DNA of 64,000 nucleotides from Rothia sp. SD9660Na (GTDB lineage: Bacteria > Actinomycetota > Actinomycetes > Actinomycetales > Micrococcaceae), in contig NZ_CP125946.1 in NCBI RefSeq assembly GCF_030064065.1, forward strand, positions 1,178,001 to 1,242,000, in the 5' to 3' direction. The notes under the pieces were generated by a model. It saw nothing but the letters and a program-made list of their open reading frames with translations, was not told the origin of the DNA and ran no database searches. A program made the position numbers and the translations under genes. Below, in pieces: positions 57,488 through 64,000 of the stretch (the first letter of the stretch is position 1; each line of letters begins with the position of its first letter).

Positions 57488-59152
57488 TTATTTTTCGATT
57501 GAGTCAGCCTTGTGGCCGTCAACCTCATGTACACCGTGGTGCTCATGGTGAGCTGCTTCGAGCTCAGCGGGAGTTACGGCAACTACGCGGTCTTCGAACC
57601 AGATCTTTGAGAGACCTGCGCGGGTCTTCTCGATCAGGCCAATCTTGCCCTTCTTGTTGGGCTGAGCCGGGATGGGCTCGGGTGACTCGAAGGAGACCAG
57701 CTCGTAGCGGCGGTATTCATCGAGAGGTTTGTGAACCTCGATGAACTCACCGTGGGGGAGCTGGACGACCTTACCGGTTTCGATACCGTGCAGTACGAGC
57801 TCACGGTCCTTACGCTGCAGAGCCAGGCAGATGCGCTGGGTGATGAAGAAGCCAATGAGGGGACCGAATACGAAGGTAAAGCGGAGCCAGTAGGCAACGT
57901 CGTTCAGCGATACGTGGAAGTGAGTTGCGATCAGGTCGGAGCTTGCCGCAATCATCAGCGCTGCGTAGCCAATGATGCCTGCTACACCCACACCGGTACG
58001 GAAGGGGGCGTTGCGGGGGCGATCCAGGATATTGTGGACGCGGTTATCCTTGGTTACCCACTGCTCGATCCAGGGCCAGAAGACCATGGCCATCATGACT
58101 GAGCCAGCCATCAGAGCGAAGGGGAGAAGGACGCTCAGAACCCAGGTGCCACCGAGGAACTCGAATTCCCAGGGCCAGGGCCAGACGCCGGGCCACAGAC
58201 GCAGGGCGCCGTCGCCGAAGCCTACGTACCAGTCAGGCTGGGTACCGGCCTGTACCGGTGAGGGGTCGTAGGGGCCGTAGTTCCAAATCGCGTTGATGGT
58301 AAAGGTTGCGCCGAGGAAGGCGATGATACCGAACACGATGAAGAAGAAACCGCCAGCCTTGGCTGCGTAGACGGGGCCTACGGGGAAGCCAACGACGTTG
58401 TTCTCGGTGCGGCCAGGGCCGGGGTACTGGGTGTGCTTGTGCAGTACAACCATGAACATGTGAATAGCCACGAGCAGCAGAAGCATCGCGGGGATAATCA
58501 TGATGTGCAGGGTGTAGAGGCGACCAATCACAGCGGTACCGGGGAACTCGCCGCCGAAGAAGAAGAGCGAGATGTAGGTACCAACCAGCGGGATTGACTT
58601 GAAAATACCGTCAATAATGCGCAGACCGTTACCTGAGAGCACGTCATCGGGCAGTGAGTAGCCGGTGAAACCAGCCAGGATACCGATGATGAGCAGGGTG
58701 CAACCAACAACCCAGTTCAGTTCACGAGGACGGCGGAAGGCGCCGGTGAAGAAGACGCGCAGCATGTGCACGGTCATGGCCATCATGAACATCAGAGCTG
58801 CCCAGTGGTGAATCTGACGCATGAGCAGACCACCACGGACGTCGAAGGAGATGTCCAGGGTAGAGGCGTAAGCGGCAGACATGTGGGTGCCCTTCATGGG
58901 GACGTAGGAACCGTCGTAGGTTACCGACACCATGGTGGGGTTGAAGAAGAAGGTCAGGAAGGTACCTGAGATAATCAGGATAACCAGGCTGTAGAGCGCA
59001 ACTTCACCGAACATGAAAGACCAGTGGTCTGGGAAGATTTTGCGACCGAATTCCTTGATGATGCCTGAAGCACCAACACGCTGATCAACGTAGTGGGCGA
59101 TACGACCGGTTGAGGTCTTTGCCTTGTAATCAGACTGCATTGAAGTCGACAT
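57488..59152 (-). CDS. qcrB: Cytochrome bc1 complex cytochrome b subunit QcrB
   Basis: QcrB oxidises menaquinol and carries two b-type hemes in the bcc complex. The 554-residue protein has eight or more membrane helices, the heme-ligand histidines in MRQIHHWAALMFMMAMTVHM and the later IPAMLLLLVAIHMFMVVLHKH pair, and the Qo-site-like segment near GPYDPSP. A C-terminal extension of over 100 residues, charged and histidine-rich at the end, is typical of actinobacteria. It overlaps the qcrA stop by one base, so it is the last gene of qcrC-qcrA-qcrB. Confidence 0.95.
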   Translation of the reverse strand: MSTSMQSDYKAKTSTGRIAHYVDQRVGASGIIKEFGRKIFPDHWSFMFGEVALYSLVILIISGTFLTFFFNPTMVSVTYDGSYVPMKGTHMSAAYASTLDISFDVRGGLLMRQIHHWAALMFMMAMTVHMLRVFFTGAFRRPRELNWVVGCTLLIIGILAGFTGYSLPDDVLSGNGLRIIDGIFKSIPLVGTYISLFFFGGEFPGTAVIGRLYTLHIMIIPAMLLLLVAIHMFMVVLHKHTQYPGPGRTENNVVGFPVGPVYAAKAGGFFFIVFGIIAFLGATFTINAIWNYGPYDPSPVQAGTQPDWYVGFGDGALRLWPGVWPWPWEFEFLGGTWVLSVLLPFALMAGSVMMAMVFWPWIEQWVTKDNRVHNILDRPRNAPFRTGVGVAGIIGYAALMIAASSDLIATHFHVSLNDVAYWLRFTFVFGPLIGFFITQRICLALQRKDRELVLHGIETGKVVQLPHGEFIEVHKPLDEYRRYELVSFESPEPIPAQPNKKGKIGLIEKTRAGLSKIWFEDRVVAVTPAELEAAHHEHHGVHEVDGHKADSIEK

Positions 59153-60255
59153 TATGCTTCACCTGCCATTTCCTTGATGTGCTTTGCACGCTCCCAGTAG
59201 CCGGGGCCAACGGGTTCGTGGAAGTCACTCTGGGCGATCAGGTAGCCTTCGGAGTCAACTGCGATGGGCAGCTGGGGCAGGGCGTGACCTGCGGGGCCGA
59301 AGATAACCTTGCACTCTTCTGCCGCGTCAAAGGTTGACTGGTGGCAGGGGCAGAGCAGGTGGTGGGTGCGCTGCTCGTACAGAGCGATGGGGCAGCCTAC
59401 GTGGGTACAAACCTTGGAGTAGGCGTAGATGCCGTCAACGTTCCAGTTTTCGCGACCGGGGGTGACCTTCTTGATGTCAGCGGGATCCAGACGCATGAGC
59501 AGTACAACGGCCTTGGCCTTTTCCTCGAGGTAGCCGTTCTCGTGGGTCAGGCTAGAGAGGGTTTCGGGCAGGACGTGGTAGGCAGAACCCAGAGTAACGT
59601 CGGCAGCCTTGATGGGGGTGCCGGAGGGGTCGCGCACGAGGCGGACGCCTTCGTCCCACAGGGTGTACTTGAGTACTGAGGGGTCTGCGGGGCCCAGGTC
59701 ACGGAACAGGGTGACGAAGGTCAGGGGAGCGAGGATGACGGAACCGATGAGGGTGTTACGAAGAAGCGGGCGACGCTTGATGCCTGATTCTTCGATGATG
59801 GTTTCAACGATTTCCTGAGCCTCTGCGCGGTCCTCTTCAGAAGTAACCGCGTGACGCTCTTCGACCATTTCGTGGTCGGGCATGAGTGAGCGTGCCCAGT
59901 GGACGATACCGATACCGATACCGAACATGGCAAAAGCGATGCCGAGACCCAGCAGAAGGTTCTGCAGACGAAGCATGTTGTTTGCTTCGGGGTTCATGAC
60001 ATCGTAGAAGTTGCCGCTTACCTCTACACCGAAGTAACCAATCCAGAAAAGCAGGGAGCCCAGCATGGAGATGACGAATAGCAGAACTACCTGTCGCTCG
60101 GCACCCTTAGCTTTTTTGGAATCGACGTCGGTGAGTCGGGGAGCATGCGGGGGAAGTCCGGGGTTAGTGAACTTCTCCTGACTTGCCTCTTGAGAGGTAA
60201 CTACGGCAACCTTTTCATGTGCGCCGTCACTATGGTTTCCCATGTGTTGCCTCAA
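59152..60255 (-). CDS. qcrA: Rieske iron-sulfur subunit QcrA
   Basis: QcrA shuttles electrons from menaquinol to the cytochrome cc of QcrC through a 2Fe-2S cluster. The 367-residue chain has three N-terminal membrane helices (VVLLFVISMLGSLLFWIGYF, LLLGLGIAFAMFGIGIGIVH, LIGSVILAPLTFVTLF), as in actinobacteria, and a C-terminal Rieske domain with CTHVGC and CPCHQS. The second motif lies after a spacer of about 15 residues. The gene is between qcrC and qcrB and overlaps qcrB by one base. Confidence 0.95.
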   Translation of the reverse strand: MRQHMGNHSDGAHEKVAVVTSQEASQEKFTNPGLPPHAPRLTDVDSKKAKGAERQVVLLFVISMLGSLLFWIGYFGVEVSGNFYDVMNPEANNMLRLQNLLLGLGIAFAMFGIGIGIVHWARSLMPDHEMVEERHAVTSEEDRAEAQEIVETIIEESGIKRRPLLRNTLIGSVILAPLTFVTLFRDLGPADPSVLKYTLWDEGVRLVRDPSGTPIKAADVTLGSAYHVLPETLSSLTHENGYLEEKAKAVVLLMRLDPADIKKVTPGRENWNVDGIYAYSKVCTHVGCPIALYEQRTHHLLCPCHQSTFDAAEECKVIFGPAGHALPQLPIAVDSEGYLIAQSDFHEPVGPGYWERAKHIKEMAGEA

Positions 60256-60292
60256 ATCTTCCTTGGTACGAAATTTATGTGTGTGCGTGAGC

Positions 60293-61087
60293 TTATGCAG
60301 CTCGTGAAGTCAGCCAGAGGGTGAATGCAATGACGATGACCAGGCCGAGGGTCCAGATCAGAAGACCTTCAGACACGGGGCCGAGTGAGCCAAGCTTGAA
60401 ACCACCAACAGATGCGTTAACTTCCTGGGACTTCAGGTAGGTAATGACATCGCGCTTTTCTTCGGGGGTGATGTTTGCGTCGTTAAAGACAGGCATGTTC
60501 TGCGGGCCAGTTTCCATAGCCTCGTAGATGTGCTTTTCTGAAACGCCCATCAGGGTAGGAGCAAACTTACCGCGGGTCAGAGCACCACCAACGCCAGCAG
60601 CGTTGTGGCACATAGCGCAGTTTGCGAGGAATACCTTTGCACCGTTGGCTGCATCACCCTTGGAAACATCGAGGTACTCTTCTTCGGGGATGGTGGGGCC
60701 TGCACCGAGTGATGCAACGTAGGCTGCGAGCTGCTTAGTCTGCTCATCGTTGAACTGGCCGGGCTTCAGCTGAGCCTGAACGCCCTGCATCTGCATGGGC
60801 ATACGGCCGGTGCCTACCTGGAAGTCAACAGCAGCTGCACCAACACCGATCAGTGAGGGGCCGTCTACTGAGCCTTCTGCGTTAGTACCGTGGCAGGTTG
60901 CACAGTTGGCCAGAAAGAGTTTCTGGCCTTCTGAGATGTCTTCTGCAGTGTAGGTGGTGCTTGTAGCGGCTTGAGCCTCGTTAGTAGCCGTGGCAACTGC
61001 GTAGAGGCCACCAGATAGGAGGAGGGCAAGGGCAAGCAACACGAGAGCTGCGAGCGGATGACGTCGCTTTTGAGAAAGTGCCTTCAC
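60293..61087 (-). CDS. qcrC: Diheme cytochrome c subunit QcrC
   Basis: QcrC links the bc complex directly to the aa3 oxidase without soluble cytochrome c, using two c-type hemes. Both CxxCH sites are visible: CATCH near residue 60 and CAMCH near residue 158. An N-terminal membrane helix or uncleaved signal (ALVLLALALLLSGGLYAVA) and a C-terminal helix (GLLIWTLGLVIVIAFTLWL) anchor it outside the membrane. The 264 residues match actinobacterial QcrC. It precedes qcrA by 37 bases. Confidence 0.95.
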   Translation of the reverse strand: MKALSQKRRHPLAALVLLALALLLSGGLYAVATATNEAQAATSTTYTAEDISEGQKLFLANCATCHGTNAEGSVDGPSLIGVGAAAVDFQVGTGRMPMQMQGVQAQLKPGQFNDEQTKQLAAYVASLGAGPTIPEEEYLDVSKGDAANGAKVFLANCAMCHNAAGVGGALTRGKFAPTLMGVSEKHIYEAMETGPQNMPVFNDANITPEEKRDVITYLKSQEVNASVGGFKLGSLGPVSEGLLIWTLGLVIVIAFTLWLTSRAA

Positions 61088-61139
61088 GTCGTTGTTCCTT
61101 TGTGTGTGTGCTAGTTGGTTTACTTTTAGCGGTTACCGG

Positions 61140-61778
61140 TTACTTGAGGAAGTAGACGATAAGGAACAGGGCGATCCAGACGACGTCTACGAAGTGCCAG
61201 TAGTAAGAAACAACGATTGCTGAGGTTGCTTCGTAATGACCGAAACGCTTAGCAACATAGGCACGACCGATGATCAGCAGGAAGGCGATCAGGCCGCCGG
61301 TTACGTGGAGTGCGTGGAAACCGGTGGTGATGTAGAAAGCTGAGCCGTAAGCACTTGAGGCGATAGTCATACCTTCAGCTACAAGGTTTGCGTATTCGTA
61401 AGCCTGGACGGATACGAAGAACGCACCCATGATGAAGGTGAGCAGGAACCACTCAACCATGCCCCATTCACGGACATTGAAGAGGGAACCGGTGCGACGG
61501 GGCTTGAGCTGTTCAGCCTTGAAAACACCAAACTGGCAGGTAACAGAGCTCAGCACCAGCACGATGGTGTTGGCGAGAGCGAGAGGGACTTCAAGCAGCG
61601 GGGTGTTCTCAGCCCAAATGTCGGGGCGAGAAGCGCGCAGAGTGAAGTACATTGCGAACAGGCCGGCGAAGAACATGAGCTCTGAGGCAAGCCAAACGAC
61701 GGTGCCGACAGACACCTGGTTGGGTCGATTCAGAGCGGCATGTGCCGACTTACTTGGGGTATGGGTTGCAGTTGTCAC
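61140..61778 (-). CDS. ctaE: Cytochrome c oxidase subunit III
   Basis: CtaE is the third core subunit of the aa3 oxidase, stabilising the proton path. The 212-residue protein has five membrane helices; conserved segments are [41 protein letters not shown] (given here as [10 protein letters not shown]) and [21 protein letters not shown] at the end, with the usual glutamate and histidines. I chose GTG 61778 because CATAAT ends six bases upstream and no ribosome site exists, so the mRNA is probably leaderless. An ATG at 61814 would add 12 residues and lie in the -35 region. It heads ctaE-qcrC-qcrA-qcrB. Confidence 0.92.
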   Translation of the reverse strand: MTTATHTPSKSAHAALNRPNQVSVGTVVWLASELMFFAGLFAMYFTLRASRPDIWAENTPLLEVPLALANTIVLVLSSVTCQFGVFKAEQLKPRRTGSLFNVREWGMVEWFLLTFIMGAFFVSVQAYEYANLVAEGMTIASSAYGSAFYITTGFHALHVTGGLIAFLLIIGRAYVAKRFGHYEATSAIVVSYYWHFVDVVWIALFLIVYFLK

Positions 61779-61784
61779 ATAGAC

Positions 61785-61814
61785 ATTATGTCTGTAAAAG
61801 TGCCCGTGAACCAA
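61785..61814 (-). promoter_or_regulatory. ctaE promoter, overlapped by a palindrome
   Basis: On the minus strand TTGGTT (61814-61809) and CATAAT (61790-61785) are 18 bases apart, and transcription would start at the GTG of ctaE. The -10 box lies within the 13-bp palindrome AGACATTATGTCT (61781-61793), a possible operator. Confidence 0.5.
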
Positions 61815-61863
61815 TAGGTAAGGGGGTTTGCTAGGAGGTGTGTTGTAAATCCTGCATATCTTC

Positions 61864-61883
61864 CCCCTAATCTAGGGGTTTTT
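61864..61883 (+). terminator. Short terminator-like hairpin between ctaE and trpD
   Basis: CCCCTA (61864-61869) pairs with TAGGGG (61873-61878) around ATC and is followed by five T. No + strand gene ends just upstream, so its role is unclear. Confidence 0.4.
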
Positions 61884-62003
61884 AGCACAGGCTTGGCGAC
61901 ACGTTGTGTGTAAAACTTGCGTAACCCAACGACCAGCCACCCTGGTGTGGAAAGTCCCAGCGGGCATCCGTCTCACGAGCTCGCTCGGGGGCTAAAAGAA
62001 CCG

Positions 62004-62009
62004 TAGAAT
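62004..62009 (+). promoter_or_regulatory. -10 box of a possible leaderless trpD transcript
   Basis: TAGAAT ends seven bases before the trpD ATG, which would place the RNA start at the start codon. No leader peptide rich in Trp is seen, and no clear -35 box. Confidence 0.45.
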
Positions 62010-62016
62010 GTGAGCC

Positions 62017-63057
62017 ATGACAGGCACCATCACGTGGAAACTCATTCTCAATCAGCTCGTAGCCCAGCGGGACCTTTCGTCAGACCAGATTAACTGGGCC
62101 ATGCAAGACATCATGGCGGGTTCAACCCCGGAAGCTATTATCGGAGCTTTCCTGGTTGGACTTCATGTTAAAGGTGAAACCCCTGAAGAGCTTGCTGCGC
62201 TAGCACAAGGCATGCTTGACAAGGCAGAACGCATAGAAGTCACCCGAGATGCTGTAGACATTGTGGGCACCGGGGGGGACCAGCAAAATACCGTCAATAT
62301 TTCCACTATGGCCTCACTGGTAATTGCGGGGGCGGGCGTGCCCGTCATCAAGCACGGCAACAGAGCCTCTTCATCATCAAGTGGAAGTGCAGATGTACTG
62401 GCTGAGCTAGGCATAAATCTAAACCTAAACATTAAAGATGTGGCAGGTGCTGTGGATGCTGCTGGTATCACCTTCCTGTTCGCCCAGGTCTTCCACCCCT
62501 CAATGCGGCACGTAGCGCCTGCCCGCCGCTCCATTGGCGTACCTACAGCCTTCAATTATCTCGGCCCCATGACCAACCCCGCTCGGGTCCGGGCTTCAGC
62601 TATCGGTGTAGCAGACCCCGAGATGGCCGAGAAAATTGCCGCCGTTTTCGCTTCCCGCGGCGACCATGCTCTGATTTTCCACGGGAATGACGGCCTGGAT
62701 GAAATCACCATTACCGGTGAGTCGCAAGTTTGGGAAACCTTCAATGGGGGAGTTGAGCACCATTCACTAACCCCCACCGATTTTGGTATTGAATGCGCCA
62801 GTCTGGACGATCTACGCGGGGGAGACGCCCAGCATAACGCGCAGGTCGTTCACCAGGTTCTTGACGGGGCTCCCGGTCCAATCCTCAACGCGGTTTTGCT
62901 GAATGCCGCAGCAGGCTTGACAGCCTACCGCCCGGTCAACAACAGGCCTTTCGCAGAGCGCTTTGAGGAAGCCCTACAGGACGCTCGCCATTCAGTGGAA
63001 TCAGGTAAAGCTAAGGATGTGCTTGAATGTTGGATCGCTTACAGCAACAGTAAATAA
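62017..63057 (+). CDS. trpD: Anthranilate phosphoribosyltransferase
   Basis: TrpD joins anthranilate with PRPP in tryptophan synthesis. The PRPP-binding motif VGTGGDQQNTVNISTMA lies near residue 84, KHGNRASSSSSGSADVLAELG follows (a variant of the usual SGSAD loop), and the anthranilate-site segment FAQVFHPSMRHVAPARRS is conserved. The 346 residues are typical. It stands apart from other trp genes, next to the ctaE-qcr unit, the same position as in mycobacteria. The ATG has no ribosome site; TAGAAT upstream suggests a leaderless mRNA. Confidence 0.95.
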   Translation: MTGTITWKLILNQLVAQRDLSSDQINWAMQDIMAGSTPEAIIGAFLVGLHVKGETPEELAALAQGMLDKAERIEVTRDAVDIVGTGGDQQNTVNISTMASLVIAGAGVPVIKHGNRASSSSSGSADVLAELGINLNLNIKDVAGAVDAAGITFLFAQVFHPSMRHVAPARRSIGVPTAFNYLGPMTNPARVRASAIGVADPEMAEKIAAVFASRGDHALIFHGNDGLDEITITGESQVWETFNGGVEHHSLTPTDFGIECASLDDLRGGDAQHNAQVVHQVLDGAPGPILNAVLLNAAAGLTAYRPVNNRPFAERFEEALQDARHSVESGKAKDVLECWIAYSNSK

Positions 63058-63062
63058 CAACA

Positions 63063-63101
63063 AAAAGGTGTGGCCCCAGAAAGTCTGGGGCCACACCTTT
63101 T
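63063..63101 (+). terminator. Bidirectional terminator between trpD and the DUF3054 gene
   Basis: Bases 63063-63080 pair perfectly with 63084-63101 (18 bp) around AAG, with A and T runs at the ends. Confidence 0.9.
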
Positions 63102-63124
63102 AAAGACTGTCTACATCGAGAAAT

Positions 63125-63508
63125 TTAGGCCCTGCGGCGCACAAACCAAAGGACAAGACGCCAGCCCATCAGGAAAACCAGGAGGGTAAAAGCTGAGACA
63201 AGAACAAAAGCAGTTGCGGCAGTATCACCAAAGGAGAGGCGCAGGCCTAGTCCAAGCATCAAGGTGCTGGCCCACATCATAAAACCTTCGAGCAAAAGGG
63301 GAAGCTGCCGCCTGGAACTCACGGCCCACACACCAATATGGCCAGCACAGGCAGCCAGCAAGAAAGGTGCGGCGGTGGCTAACAGCTGGGACAGCGGTTC
63401 CTGGTGGCTGATGAGCCCGATAGTAATAAAAAGAAGGACGAGGGCCAGGTCACCCAGGGCACGGATGGGCTGGGAAAAATATTTACCTGAATCAACTGAA
63501 CTGAGCAT
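63125..63508 (-). CDS. DUF3054 membrane protein
   Basis: A 127-residue integral membrane protein with four predicted helices (LALVLLFITIGLI, LATAAPFLLAACAGHIGVWAV, GFMMWASTLMLGLGLRLSF, ATAFVLVSAFTLLVFLMGWRL). The D-x-x-L-V-L-L-F-I-T-I-G start followed by SHQEP, and the PFLLA...G block, resemble the DUF3054 family, which has no known function. It is a single reverse-strand gene divergent from the NfeD-like gene. Confidence 0.75.
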   Translation of the reverse strand: MLSSVDSGKYFSQPIRALGDLALVLLFITIGLISHQEPLSQLLATAAPFLLAACAGHIGVWAVSSRRQLPLLLEGFMMWASTLMLGLGLRLSFGDTAATAFVLVSAFTLLVFLMGWRLVLWFVRRRA

Positions 63509-63596
63509 AGTTTTACTCTAACGCAGGAGTGCCAAGCTCAGCAGTTGCGGGTCTAGTCAAGAGCGTCTAGGGGGAGCATTTTTAGCTCTACTTTAC

Positions 63597-63610
63597 ATAA
63601 TGTATATTAT
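63597..63610. other. AT-rich dyad in the divergent intergenic region
   Basis: ATAAT, four bases, ATTAT form a perfect dyad in a markedly AT-rich patch between the DUF3054 and NfeD-like genes. It may be part of divergent promoters or a regulator site. Confidence 0.25.
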
Positions 63611-63736
63611 CGGCTTTATAGAAAACCTTGCTGAGATGGTCAAATCTCCTTATATCTCACGTAATGACTAGCACAGCGAAACAGCATCAGGGAGAATAGA
63701 TAAGTACCAACACACATCGACCTGTGGGAGGTACAC

Positions 63737-64000
63737 ATGATTGATTGGTTCGCTCAGAACCTCTGGGCTTTCTGGCTCACCGCCGCGATTGTTCTAGCCA
63801 TTATCGAGATTTTGATGCTCGACTTCGTCTTTCTGATGATGGCCCTAGCTGCCCTGTCGGCAACACTGAGCACCACCTTCCTCGATTCTTTCGTTGGGCA
63901 GGTTGTTCTCTTTGCGATTGTTAGTATCGCCCTTCTCTTGGGGCTCCGCCCGCCGCTTATCAAGCGTTTCCATCAAAGCTCACCCAATATCGCAATGAAC
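63737..64000 (+). CDS. NfeD-like membrane protein, N-terminal part (runs off the window)
   Basis: The first 88 residues of a gene cut by the right edge. It begins MIDWFAQNLWAFWLTAAIVL and contains three hydrophobic helices separated by short loops, including AAIVLAIIEILMLDFVFLMM and VVLFAIVSIALLLGLRPPL, the layout of NfeD short-form proteins, which partner stomatin-type SPFH proteins. The soluble OB-fold C-terminus would lie beyond the window. GGGAGG precedes the ATG. A stomatin-like gene would be expected next. Confidence 0.82.
   Translation, partial: MIDWFAQNLWAFWLTAAIVLAIIEILMLDFVFLMMALAALSATLSTTFLDSFVGQVVLFAIVSIALLLGLRPPLIKRFHQSSPNIAMN

Overview
This window is chromosomal DNA from a moderately GC-rich actinobacterium of the order Micrococcales, probably Micrococcaceae. 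A Rothia-like genus is my inference from the moderate GC content and gene order. Support comes from an mIHF-type nucleoid protein, a PriA without helicase motifs, a bcc-aa3 respiratory chain with a diheme QcrC and a lipoprotein CtaC, HrcA paired with a second-type DnaJ, frequent GTG starts, TANNNT -10 boxes and several apparent leaderless mRNAs. I see no prophage, insertion sequence, CRISPR array, rRNA or tRNA. Almost everything is housekeeping.

Layout. 1-4.2 kb: end of mltG, then the shikimate genes aroE, aroC, aroK, aroB. 4.4-5.4 kb: efp and nusB. 5.6-14.5 kb: a pyrimidine operon, pyrR-pyrB-pyrC-(membrane protein)-carA-carB-pyrF, with a PyrR-binding RNA element over the pyrR ribosome binding site. 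14.7-20.8 kb: mihF, gmk, rpoZ, coaBC, metK, priA. 20.8-22.8 kb: a reverse-strand pair, glycosyltransferase and alpha/beta hydrolase. 23-31.2 kb: leuS, a DegV-family gene, comEA, a comEC split in two, and holA. 31.3-32.5 kb: rpsT and a MazF/PemK-like protein on the reverse strand. 32.7-35.8 kb: lepA and hemW. 35.9-37.3 kb: DUF4870 and DUF3097 genes on the reverse strand. 37.3-44.5 kb: CIRCE-hrcA-dnaJ-rsmE-phoH-ybeY-CBS protein-era. 44.6-50.8 kb: an LCP-family gene, leuA with a leader peptide, recO, uppS, pyrD. 50.9-53.4 kb: DUF3043, dipeptidase, iron-sulfur carrier. 53.6-61.8 kb: ctaC-ctaD-ctaF facing qcrB-qcrA-qcrC-ctaE, separated by an 825-bp non-coding region holding 22 perfect copies of a 10-bp repeat. 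62-64 kb: trpD, a DUF3054 gene and the start of an NfeD-like gene.

How the genes work together. The aro block makes chorismate, and trpD uses it on the way to tryptophan. The pyr block plus pyrD encodes de novo UMP synthesis. The cta and qcr genes encode the two halves of the cytochrome bcc-aa3 supercomplex. hrcA/dnaJ handle heat shock, phoH/ybeY/era/rsmE/nusB/lepA handle ribosome biogenesis and translation, and comEA/comEC form a DNA-uptake module.

I did not find a convincing new multi-gene system. The best second looks are the decamer array and the structured non-coding DNA beside it, a leucine-rich leader peptide with mutually exclusive hairpins before leuA, a comEC gene split at a GTGA junction, DnaA-box-like sites and a folded RNA candidate before comEA, and a set of start codons placed 6-7 bases after a -10 box.
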